A stretch of 6,541 bases of DNA, from contig JAENXG010000138.1 of NCBI GenBank assembly GCA_016649675.1, positions 1 through 6,541 on the forward strand. Reading direction: 5' to 3'. The notes below the pieces were generated by a model. The model worked only from the letters and a program-made list of their open reading frames with translations. It searched no databases and had not been told where the DNA came from. A program made the position numbers and the translations under genes. Of the stretch, positions 1 to 6,541 are shown piece after piece; the first letter of the stretch is position 1, and every line of letters begins with the position of its first letter. The stretch comes from Methyloceanibacter sp. Lineage in GTDB: Bacteria; Pseudomonadota; Alphaproteobacteria; Rhizobiales; Methyloligellaceae.

Positions 1-384
1 GCGGGTCAATGTGCGGCGGACATCTTCTCCTCCGAGGCGCGCATGAGCGGGCTGACGCCTCGCCAATTCGCCGTGCTCATGGTGGTCGCCGAAGAAGAGG
101 GGCTCACCCAGACCGATCTCGTGGAGCGGACGGGCATCGACAGGTCGACGCTTGCCGACATTGTCGCCCGGCTGCTCGGCCGCGGGCTGATCCAGCGCCG
201 CCGGGCCAAGGAGGACGCGAGAGCCTACGCCATCAAGCTCACACCCCAGGGCGCCAAGGCGCTCCGCGAGGCGCAGCCCGGGGCCGCTGCCGCCGACACG
301 CGGCTCCTCGCCGGTCTTTCACCTGCCAAGCGGCAAGACTTCCTCGACTCCCTCAATCTGATCGTCACCGCCGTCCGCAAGTAG
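1..384 (+). CDS. MarR-family transcriptional regulator, 5'-truncated by the window edge
   Basis: This is a DNA-binding winged helix-turn-helix protein of the MarR family. Members are usually dimeric repressors that release DNA when they bind a small ligand or are oxidised. The reading frame is open from base 1, and the residues before the first ATG (position 43) still look like MarR helix 1 (QCAADIF), so the gene begins outside the window and that ATG is internal. The visible 127 residues contain the dimerisation/linker motif GLTPRQFAVL (17-26), the helix-turn-helix from LTQTDLVERTGIDRST (35-50) through LADIVARLLGRGLI, and the wing RRRAKEDARAYAIKLTPQG (66-84), followed by a C-terminal dimerisation helix. 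The EDaRayaikLTpqG wing is a strong family signature. The stop is TAG at 382-384. The gene converges on ccmG and is probably unrelated to it. The regulated genes and ligand cannot be told from this fragment. Confidence 0.9.
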   Translation, partial: AGQCAADIFSSEARMSGLTPRQFAVLMVVAEEEGLTQTDLVERTGIDRSTLADIVARLLGRGLIQRRRAKEDARAYAIKLTPQGAKALREAQPGAAAADTRLLAGLSPAKRQDFLDSLNLIVTAVRK

Positions 385-397
385 CGGGCCTCCACTC

Positions 398-492
398 GTC
401 ATGCCCGGACTTGATCCGGGCATCCATGCCGTTACGTCTCCACCCGTGGAGAGGCCAGTGGAATGGATCGCCGGGTCAAGCCCGGCGATGAC
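398..492. repeat. Composite intergenic palindromic repeat with two covarying hairpins
   Basis: The element nearly fills the gap between the convergent marR-type gene and ccmG. Two 29-nt arms (398-426 and 464-492) are inverted relative to each other and match at 23 of 29 positions. Each arm is itself a perfect 9-bp hairpin with a 5-nt loop: 401-409 with 415-423 (loop CTTGA), and 467-475 with 481-489 (loop TCAAG). A third hairpin, 437-443 with 446-452 (TCTCCAC/GTGGAGA), lies between them. From memory, units of the form TCATGCCCGG...CCGGGCATCC are common dispersed intergenic repeats in Hyphomicrobiales. The position past both stop codons suggests it may act as a bidirectional terminator or mRNA-end stabiliser, although no run of T follows the stems. 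Confidence 0.85.
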
Positions 493-507
493 GCCGGAGG
501 CGATCGA

Positions 508-1104
508 TTACCCGGTTGGTTTCGCCTTGTCGGGCTGGAGCAGAGGCAGAAGCTTGTCGCGGATTGCCTCCTCGCTCAGCGGCCCGACATGGCGGTAGGC
601 GATCTTGCCGTCGCCGGTGACCACATAGGTTTCAGGCACCCCATAGACCCCGAAATCGATTGCCGTGCGCCCGGAGCTGTCGGCGCCGACGCGGGCGTAA
701 GGATTGCCGTAGCGGCCGAGGAAGCGCCGGGCCGAGCCTGCGTCGTCCTTATAGTCGATGCCGTAAAGCCTGATCCCCTTCTGCTCAGCCAGCGCCACGA
801 GCAAAGGATGCTCGGCCTGGCACTCGACGCACCAGGACGCAAAGACATTGACGATGGTGGGCTCGCCTTGCGCGAGATCTGAGCTGGTGAAACCCGGCAC
901 ATCCTTGCCGTCGGCGCCGCTCAGCGCGGCGAGCGGGGGGAGGGTGAACTCCGGCACGGGCTTGCCGATCATCGCCGAGGGGAGAAGCGAGGGATCGCCG
1001 CCTTGGAGCGTGTACCAGAAGAGCCCGGCGAGGGCCGCGAAGATCAGAAGCGGAATGGCCGGCGCGAAACGCCGCATGGAGCTCGGTCGTGGCACGTCGG
1101 TCAT
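508..1104 (-). CDS. ccmG: Thiol:disulfide interchange protein CcmG/DsbE (cytochrome c biogenesis)
   Basis: CcmG is a membrane-anchored periplasmic thioredoxin-like reductant. It helps reduce the CXXCH cysteines of apocytochrome c before heme attachment, working with CcmH and fed by CcdA or DsbD. The 198-residue protein has a short cytoplasmic N-terminus, one membrane anchor at about 14-32 (APAIPLLIFAALAGLFWYTL), the family segment IGKPVPEFTLPPL (46-58), the active site W91-C92-V93-E94-C95 in NVFASWCVECQAEHP, and the cis-proline loop GVYGVPETY (152-160, P157) typical of DsbE. Length is normal for the family. The ATG overlaps the ccmD stop as ATGA (4 bp), so translation is probably coupled and the start is secure. 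The stop is TAA at 510-508. It is the last gene of the ccmCDG group. The XX pair is Val-Glu; many homologues have Pro in the second position. Confidence 0.96.
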   Translation of the reverse strand: MTDVPRPSSMRRFAPAIPLLIFAALAGLFWYTLQGGDPSLLPSAMIGKPVPEFTLPPLAALSGADGKDVPGFTSSDLAQGEPTIVNVFASWCVECQAEHPLLVALAEQKGIRLYGIDYKDDAGSARRFLGRYGNPYARVGADSSGRTAIDFGVYGVPETYVVTGDGKIAYRHVGPLSEEAIRDKLLPLLQPDKAKPTG

Positions 1105-1322
1105 GGACGGCGCCTCCGCGCCGGCTTGCCGGGCACACTTGGTTTCGGTTTCGTAGGCGCGCTCGCCGAACGGCGCCTGATCCCTCTCCGCTCAAGATCG
1201 GCAAGAATGCGCCGCTGCTTGCGGTCGTCCTCGACGACGGCGAGAGTCAGCGCCGCGATCGCAACGAAGGTAACGCCATAGGCGCTTAGGATGAAGACGG
1301 CGTGCGGGCCGAGGTCGGGCAT
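1101..1322 (-). CDS. ccmD: Heme exporter protein CcmD, with a long basic tail
   Basis: CcmD is a small single-pass membrane protein that binds the CcmABC complex and is needed for release of heme-loaded CcmE. The 73-residue product starts MPDLGPHAVFILSAYGVTF and has one membrane helix at about 8-29, with the G-x-H-x-x-F/Y-I-x-x-A/S-Y motif usual at the start of CcmD. This is followed by the charged stretch EDDRKQRRILADLERRGIRR, also typical. The start is ATG at 1322, ten bases after the ccmC stop, with an AAGG element just upstream. A longer frame reaching further upstream runs antiparallel inside ccmC's coding region and is not used. The stop TGA overlaps the ccmG ATG. Residues 51-73 (Ser, Ala, Pro, Lys, then four Arg) extend beyond the usual CcmD length of roughly 45-60 residues. 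Position between ccmC and ccmG supports the call. Confidence 0.9.
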   Translation of the reverse strand: MPDLGPHAVFILSAYGVTFVAIAALTLAVVEDDRKQRRILADLERRGIRRRSASAPTKPKPSVPGKPARRRRP

Positions 1323-1332
1323 CGCCTTAGGC

Positions 1333-2067
1333 TTACGCTTCGACCAGAGAAGCGCGCTCGACTTGCGTCTGCTGCAGGGCGCGCACGCGGCGGCGCAGGA
1401 TCTCGGCGCGCATGGCGATGAGATGCAACAGCACGAAGAGGAGCGTGAAGGCGATAGCCATGATGAAGAGCGGCGCCAGCAGCGACGGATCGATGGTGGG
1501 ACCGCCCAGGCGGAAGACGCTCGCCGGCTGGTGGAGCGTGTTCCACCAATCCACCGAGAATTTGATGATGGGCACGTTGATGACGCCAACCAGGGCGAGG
1601 ATGGCGGCGGCGCGCCCCGCGCGGCCGGGCTCTTCGATCGCCTGCCAAAGCGCGATCAGGCCGAGATAGAGCAGGAAGAGCACGAGCACCGAGGTGAGCC
1701 GCGCATCCCACACCCAATAGGTGCCCCACATGGGCTTGCCCCAGAGCGAGCCGGTGACGAGTGCGACGAAGGTGAAGGTGGCCCCGATCGGGGCTGCGGT
1801 CTTGGCGGCGACGTCGGCGAGAGGATGGCGCCAGATGAGCGTGCCGAGGCTCGCGACCGCGATCAGCATATAGCCGAACATGGCAAGCCACGCGGCGGGC
1901 ACGTGGATGAACATGATCTTGACGGTCTCGCCCTGCTGATAATCGGGGGGCGCCACGAAGGAGAGGTAAAGCCCGATCCCCAGCAAGAGCAGGGTGAGCC
2001 CGGTCAGCCACGGCACGAGGCGGTCGACAAGGCTCAAAAAGCGCGTCGGGTTGGCAAGGCTTACCAT
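1333..2067 (-). CDS. ccmC: Heme exporter/handling protein CcmC
   Basis: CcmC is a polytopic inner-membrane protein of the heme-handling family. It binds heme at the periplasmic face and attaches it to the conserved histidine of CcmE. The 244-residue protein shows about six membrane segments (near 20-42, 52-73, 91-112, 124-143, 153-171 and 196-217). It has the tryptophan-rich WWD-type motif WGTYWVWDARLTS (114-126) in a periplasmic loop, flanked by two conserved histidines: H55 in FIHVPAAWLAMFGY and H179 in WWNTLHQPAS. These correspond to the axial-ligand histidines described in E. coli CcmC. The start is ATG at 2067, giving the usual N-terminus (LANPTRFL). No good Shine-Dalgarno sequence precedes it. 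The stop is TAA at 1335-1333. CcmC normally follows ccmB directly; here a reversed gene and a 143-bp gap intervene, so ccmCDG must be transcribed from its own promoter or by read-through. Confidence 0.97.
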   Translation of the reverse strand: MVSLANPTRFLSLVDRLVPWLTGLTLLLLGIGLYLSFVAPPDYQQGETVKIMFIHVPAAWLAMFGYMLIAVASLGTLIWRHPLADVAAKTAAPIGATFTFVALVTGSLWGKPMWGTYWVWDARLTSVLVLFLLYLGLIALWQAIEEPGRAGRAAAILALVGVINVPIIKFSVDWWNTLHQPASVFRLGGPTIDPSLLAPLFIMAIAFTLLFVLLHLIAMRAEILRRRVRALQQTQVERASLVEA

Positions 2068-2210
2068 GCGGTTGGTCTAATTTGTTTAGCGCATGAGCGC
2101 AATCATGGGCTGGAGCGCGGCGCGATAGGGGGTCGGCAGACTAGGCTTCTGGTTCAATTCAGGTATAACAGCGCCGGAACCCGGGCAATTTTTGGAACGG
2201 CGATTGCGCG
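2068..2210. promoter_or_regulatory. Divergent intergenic region between ccmC and the inserted gene
   Basis: This 143-bp gap lies between two genes transcribed away from each other, so it should carry promoters for both the ccmCDG group (- strand) and the gene at 2211 (+ strand). On the + strand TATAAC at 2164-2169 matches five of six bases of the -10 consensus, but no good -35 box lies 16-18 bases upstream. On the - strand I see no convincing promoter pair. A short frame in this gap (ending at a - strand TAA at 2088-2086) reads ...PYRAALQPMIALMR, but I do not recognise it as the end of a known protein. The regulatory role is inferred from layout, not from a clear motif. Confidence 0.35.
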
Positions 2211-3002
2211 ATGTGGAAATTTCTAGCCGTTCTTCTTCTGCTCGGCCTGTGGTCGTCAGAAGCGTTCCCCCAGCAAGGCAACGCCGGCGCCGCCGCTTCC
2301 TATCGAAAACACGCCGTGGAGAGCGAGCCCTATAGCTCCAACCACGCGATCTCCTCCACAGAGGATGCCGCCGAGGACGATACGGTCGAAAGCAAGCCAT
2401 GCGCCAAGGGCAGCGGCTTGGGCGGAGGCCTTCGCTATTATCCTTGCAAGGCCTGGACGTACGTCACCTCGACCACCGAGCGCGCGATCGCCATTTTCGC
2501 CGGCGTGCTGACGCTCTCCACCCTCTTGCTCTGGTTTTTCACCATGCGCGCGGCCAATGCCGCGAGGGGAGCCGCCAAGCACATCCCGGCCGTCGAGAGA
2601 GCCTACATCTTCATTCAGCCCAGTGAGAAAGCCGGATTTATCGGACCGGGCGAGAGGACCGTGGCCCTCGTCGAGGTTCAGAATTTCGGACCGACCCCGG
2701 GGTTTCTCGAGACCCTTTACGGCGAGTTCTCGCCAACCAAGCCCAAGGGACGGAAGCCGAGATACGATCCCACCAAGGGCACCAAATTCGCCGTCGATGA
2801 AGTCATCGGGAAGTTCGACGTGCCCACGCCGCTTGACCAGCGCTTCGAGGCGCCGGGTGTCGAGCCAATCTATTTTTTTGGCTATGTCGAGTATCGCGAC
2901 ATCTTCAAGCGACGACATACCAGCAGGTTCTGCGCCCTGCTCAAGCCCATCGACGGCACCTCAGCGCTCGCCGGCGAGCGGGCCTGGAGCAGCTGGGACT
3001 AG
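2211..3002 (+). CDS. Hypothetical membrane protein inserted between ccmB and ccmC
   Basis: I do not recognise a named function. The 263-residue protein begins with a hydrophobic signal-like segment (MWKFLAVLLLLGLW, cleavage perhaps near residue 19-22). A polar region of about 70 residues follows, with two cysteines (C64, C79). Then come a membrane helix at about 92-112 (AIAIFAGVLTLSTLLLWFF), a basic-leaning stretch (MRAANAARGAAK) that suggests the rest is cytoplasmic, and a soluble domain. The domain contains VERAYIFIQP (128-137), VALVEVQNFGPTPG (151-164) and GYVEYRDIFKRRHTSRFC (224-241). From memory, a helix-then-RAY(I/V)x(I/V) layout ending in a G-x-V-x-Y-x-D-x-F...H-T-x-x-F-C motif is shared by a family of uncharacterised proteins in alphaproteobacterial accessory regions. 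Sampled G+C is near 57%, against about 67% in acnA, and runs such as seven Ts at 2873-2879 are unlike the neighbours. It interrupts the ccm cluster in the opposite orientation, so a role in heme handling should not be assumed. Confidence 0.8.
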   Translation: MWKFLAVLLLLGLWSSEAFPQQGNAGAAASYRKHAVESEPYSSNHAISSTEDAAEDDTVESKPCAKGSGLGGGLRYYPCKAWTYVTSTTERAIAIFAGVLTLSTLLLWFFTMRAANAARGAAKHIPAVERAYIFIQPSEKAGFIGPGERTVALVEVQNFGPTPGFLETLYGEFSPTKPKGRKPRYDPTKGTKFAVDEVIGKFDVPTPLDQRFEAPGVEPIYFFGYVEYRDIFKRRHTSRFCALLKPIDGTSALAGERAWSSWD

Positions 3003-3011
3003 CGCTGGTTT

Positions 3012-3060
3012 GAGCATGATCTTTTCGGAAAACCGGTTCCCACTTTTCCGGATCATGCTC
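3012..3060. repeat. Palindromic dispersed repeat at the convergent end of the inserted gene and ccmB
   Basis: A two-part hairpin. The outer stem GAGCATGATC (3012-3021) pairs perfectly with GATCATGCTC (3051-3060). After a one-sided bulge of four Ts (3022-3025), CGGAAAA (3026-3032) pairs with TTTTCCG (3044-3050), leaving an 11-nt loop containing CCGGTT. That is 17 base pairs in total. From memory, GAGCATGATC...GATCATGCTC elements with a CGGAAAA core are abundant in Hyphomicrobiales genomes. It starts ten bases after the TAG of the + strand gene, and its last base is the final base of the ccmB TAG, so it separates two convergent genes. It may act as a two-way terminator; I infer this from position and structure only. 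Confidence 0.9.
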
Positions 3061-3728
3061 TAGCGGAGCGCGTTGCGCAGTGCCGCGGCGGCGGCGATCG
3101 GCGCCAGCACGATGCTGGCAAGGCTCAAGCCGCACAGCATGAGCAATGGCGGCCAGGGCGAGGCCGGCCCGGTGATGGCGGCCGAGGCGGTGGCCACGCC
3201 GAAGATCAGGACCGGCACATAGAGCGGCAGCACGAGCAGCGCGAGCAGGAGCCCGCTCCTGCGAAGTCCTAGCGTGAGGCTCGCGCCGATGGCGGCGACG
3301 AAGCTCACGGCGGGTGTGCCCGCAAGCATGGCGAGCACGAGCAGCGGGCTCGCCTTGGGCGGCAGGTTGAGGAGAAGCCCGAGCAGCGGCGCGAGAAGGG
3401 CGAGCGGCACGCCTGTCGTGATCCAATGGGCGAGGCTCTTCAGCGCGGCGACGAGCGGCAACGGCAACGGCCCGGTGATCAGCACGTCGAGCGCGCCGTC
3501 CTCGTAGTCGTTGTGGAAGATGCGGTCGGCGGAGAGAAGGCCGGCAAGGAGGAGCGCGATCCACAGCATGCCGGGTGCGATGCGGGCGAGCAGGTTGAGG
3601 TCGGGCCCGAGCCCCAAGGGCGTGATGGCGACGACGACGAGATAGAAGCCGAGCGCCGTGCCGATGGCGCCGCCTTCGCGCCAAGCAAGCTTAACATCGC
3701 GGGAGAGAAGGGCGAGCGCCGCTTTCAC
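3060..3728 (-). CDS. ccmB: Heme exporter protein CcmB (ABC transporter membrane subunit)
   Basis: CcmB is the membrane partner of the CcmA ATPase. The CcmAB complex uses ATP to release heme-loaded CcmE from CcmCD. The start is taken as GTG at 3728, where GTGA overlaps the ccmA stop by 4 bp. This gives 222 residues, close to the roughly 220 of E. coli CcmB. The frame stays open upstream through the antisense of ccmA, but that extension is arginine-rich and not CcmB-like. The N-terminus KAALALLSRDVKLAWREGG is the usual cytoplasmic amphipathic start. The family segment FHNDYEDGALDVLITGPLPL (71-90) is present, with about six membrane helices (near 22-40, 51-68, 103-121, 127-154, 159-182 and 194-216). 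The stop TAG (3062-3060) shares a base with the adjoining palindromic repeat. In most relatives ccmC would follow directly. Confidence 0.95.
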   Translation of the reverse strand: MKAALALLSRDVKLAWREGGAIGTALGFYLVVVAITPLGLGPDLNLLARIAPGMLWIALLLAGLLSADRIFHNDYEDGALDVLITGPLPLPLVAALKSLAHWITTGVPLALLAPLLGLLLNLPPKASPLLVLAMLAGTPAVSFVAAIGASLTLGLRRSGLLLALLVLPLYVPVLIFGVATASAAITGPASPWPPLLMLCGLSLASIVLAPIAAAAALRNALR

Positions 3729-4348
3729 GAGACGCGCTCCCGGCCGAGGGTGAGTTTCCGGGCGAACTTGGTCTTGAGGGCTACGTGGCTGGCGATCACG
3801 GCGATGCCGCCCGTTTCGAGGTGATCTCTGATGGCGGCGTTGAGTAGCTTCACCGAGGCCGTGTCGAGCGACACCGACGGCTCGTCGAGGAGCCAGATCG
3901 GCCGCGGAGCGGCAAAGAGGCGGGACAGAGCGAGCTTCCGTTTCTGGCCGGCAGAGAGGAGACCGGCGGGGAGGTCGGCAAGCGGCGCGAGCCCAAAGGC
4001 TTCGAGCGCATCTTGGAGACTGCCGCGCCCCTCGCCAAGAAATTCGGCGCAGAAGTCGAGGTTCTCGCTGACGCTTAAGCTCGTCTTGGCGGCATTGGCG
4101 TGGCCGACATAGTGGCAAAGCTCCGGAAGCGCCGCGTCAGGGCTTGCACCGGTGAGGCCGAGCCGCCCCGCTTCGAGCGGGAGGAGACCGGCGATCTGCC
4201 GAAGGAGGCTCGTCTTGCCGGCGCCGTTAGGGCCGCTTACGAGCAGCGCCTCGCCGGGCTGAAGCGCGAAGCTCAGGCCCTTGAAGAGGACCCTGCCGCC
4301 GCGCTGGCAGCTGATCTCATGGACAGCGAGGCCGATCCGTTCAGGCAT
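3725..4348 (-). CDS. ccmA: Cytochrome c biogenesis ATP-binding protein CcmA
   Basis: CcmA is the cytoplasmic ABC ATPase of System I cytochrome c maturation. It hydrolyses ATP with CcmB to free holo-CcmE from the CcmCD complex; early work named it a heme exporter subunit. The 207-residue protein is a single nucleotide-binding domain: Walker A GPNGAGKT (39-46), the CcmA-type Q-loop region YVGHANAAKTSLSVSENL (80-97), signature LSAGQKRKLALSR (131-143), Walker B IWLLDEP (151-157, with D155 and E156), D-loop SLD (160-162) and switch histidine H188 in ASH. The degenerate signature with Ala as second residue (LSAGQ for LSGGQ) is normal for this family. The start is ATG at 4348; the preceding Shine-Dalgarno is weak (TGAG). 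The stop TGA overlaps the ccmB GTG. It is first in the - strand ccm group and divergent from acnA. Confidence 0.97.
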   Translation of the reverse strand: MPERIGLAVHEISCQRGGRVLFKGLSFALQPGEALLVSGPNGAGKTSLLRQIAGLLPLEAGRLGLTGASPDAALPELCHYVGHANAAKTSLSVSENLDFCAEFLGEGRGSLQDALEAFGLAPLADLPAGLLSAGQKRKLALSRLFAAPRPIWLLDEPSVSLDTASVKLLNAAIRDHLETGGIAVIASHVALKTKFARKLTLGRERVS

Positions 4349-4365
4349 TTGCTCAGAATTTGCGC

Positions 4366-4395
4366 ATATTGAGACGGCGACAGGTACGGGGTCAT
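4366..4395 (-). promoter_or_regulatory. Weak candidate promoter for ccmAB
   Basis: Read on the - strand, ATGACC (4395-4390) and CAATAT (4371-4366) are separated by 18 bases and resemble a relaxed -35/-10 pair. CAATAT is one base from the CTATAT form often seen in alphaproteobacterial promoters. Transcription would start about 10-12 bases before the ccmA ATG, giving a very short leader. An imperfect palindrome, AATTTGCGCATATT (4357-4370, 12 of 14 symmetric), overlaps the -10 position. The match is modest and the call is tentative. Confidence 0.25.
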
Positions 4396-4429
4396 GCGAA
4401 TTTCGCCCCGGCGCGCTCTCTTCGCGTCA

Positions 4430-4459
4430 TTGTCTCGTCGCCGCAAGGGCTTTTATATA
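4430..4459 (+). promoter_or_regulatory. Candidate promoter for acnA
   Basis: TTGTCT (4430-4435) and TATATA (4454-4459) are 18 bases apart (17 if the -10 is read as TTATAT). They form the best housekeeping-type promoter pair in the acnA-ccmA gap, and the -10 lies in a conspicuously AT-rich patch within GC-rich DNA. Predicted transcription would begin near 4466 and leave a leader of about 130 nt before the acnA start. An inverted repeat immediately follows. Confidence 0.45.
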
Positions 4460-4461
4460 GG

Positions 4462-4478
4462 CTTGGCGCGCCGCCAAG
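4462..4478. promoter_or_regulatory. Inverted repeat at the predicted acnA transcription start
   Basis: CTTGGCG (4462-4468) and CGCCAAG (4472-4478) form a perfect 7-bp inverted repeat with a 3-base centre. It begins two bases after the candidate -10 box and covers the expected start site. That is where a repressor operator would sit, and it could alternatively form a hairpin at the 5' end of the transcript. It does not match the iron-control motifs I know for Irr or RirA, and the binding factor is unknown. Confidence 0.4.
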
Positions 4479-4581
4479 AGCCGAGAGGGACCGCCCCGCC
4501 AAGATGGCGCAAGGCCTCCTGGCAGGCTTCCTGGCCACGCCCTTGCATGCGCTACCCTCTAAGAGCGGCAGCGTCGTTCCG

Positions 4582-4587
4582 AAGGAG
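4582..4587 (+). promoter_or_regulatory. Strong ribosome binding site that fixes the acnA TTG start
   Basis: AAGGAG is a near-perfect Shine-Dalgarno sequence, with seven bases between it and the TTG at 4595. An in-frame ATG lies upstream at 4547 (reading MRYPLRAASFRRRSS) but has no comparable site and would add residues unlike aconitase N-termini, so the TTG is preferred. Confidence 0.75.
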
Positions 4588-4594
4588 ATCCTCG

Positions 4595-6541
<1,947 letters not shown>

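Noticed and set aside
398..492. CRISPR-like array or tRNA/attachment site in the marR-ccmG gap.
   Set aside because: There are only two inverted, not direct, arms with no regular spacers, and the folds are simple hairpins rather than a cloverleaf.
1291..2226. A 311-codon open frame on the + strand opposite ccmC, rich in Arg, Glu, Gly and His.
   Set aside because: It lies antisense to the well-supported ccmC and runs over the ccmC start. Its composition is typical of the complement of GC-rich coding DNA, and no domain can be seen.
2086..2400. A - strand frame ending PYRAALQPMIALMR just before ccmC, possibly the remnant of a displaced gene.
   Set aside because: Most of it overlaps the inserted gene and is Arg-rich. 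Only the last 25 or so residues look protein-like, and I cannot tie them to a family.
2256..2918. A 220-codon - strand frame opposite the inserted hypothetical gene, which would restore the ccm direction of transcription.
   Set aside because: The + strand frame has a signal segment, a membrane helix, a family-like motif and a natural stop next to the repeat. The - strand frame has no hydrophobic segment or recognisable motif.
2068..3062. Insertion sequence or transposon carrying the hypothetical gene.
   Set aside because: I see no transposase, no terminal inverted repeats matching at both ends, and no target-site duplication; the palindrome is present only on the right side.
3729..4118. N-terminal extension of the ccmB frame through the antisense of ccmA.
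   Set aside because: The GTG at 3728 overlaps the ccmA stop in the usual coupled manner and gives a normal 222-residue CcmB; the extension is basic and unlike any CcmB.
4547..4594. Upstream in-frame ATG for acnA at 4547.
   Set aside because: It lacks a ribosome site at the right distance and adds an Arg-rich leader not seen in aconitase A; the TTG at 4595 has AAGGAG seven bases upstream.

Overview
The window is high-GC DNA, about two thirds G+C in the core genes. It most likely comes from an alphaproteobacterium of the order Hyphomicrobiales (rhizobia and relatives). The reasons are the ccmABCDG gene set next to acnA, protein sequences that read like the rhizobial versions, and two intergenic palindromic repeats of kinds that, from memory, are widely scattered in these genomes. 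No database search was possible, so the taxonomic call rests on recognition alone.

Layout from left to right: (1) the C-terminal part of a MarR-type regulator on the + strand (1-384), cut by the window edge; (2) a composite hairpin repeat (398-492) between convergent genes; (3) ccmG, ccmD and ccmC on the - strand (508-2067), tightly packed; (4) a 143-bp divergent gap and an unrecognised two-membrane-segment protein on the + strand (2211-3002); (5) a second palindromic repeat (3012-3060) whose last base is also the last base of the ccmB stop codon; (6) ccmB and ccmA on the - strand (3060-4348), overlapping by 4 bp; (7) a 246-bp divergent regulatory gap; (8) the first 649 codons of aconitate hydratase acnA on the + strand (4595 to the window end).

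The ccm genes make the front half of the System I cytochrome c maturation machinery. CcmA and CcmB (ABC ATPase and membrane subunit) with CcmC and CcmD load heme onto the chaperone CcmE and release it. CcmG is a membrane-anchored periplasmic thiol reductant that keeps the apocytochrome CXXCH cysteines reduced. CcmE, CcmF, CcmH and CcmI are not in the window; in alphaproteobacteria they usually sit in a second cluster.

The most unusual feature is that the normally continuous ccmABCDG run is broken between ccmB and ccmC. An oppositely oriented gene of unknown function sits there, with sampled composition less GC-rich than acnA, and a palindromic repeat lies at its 3' end. This implies that ccmCDG needs its own promoter. 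I do not see a clearly new multi-gene system; the window is mostly conserved core metabolism with one accessory insertion and two structured repeats.
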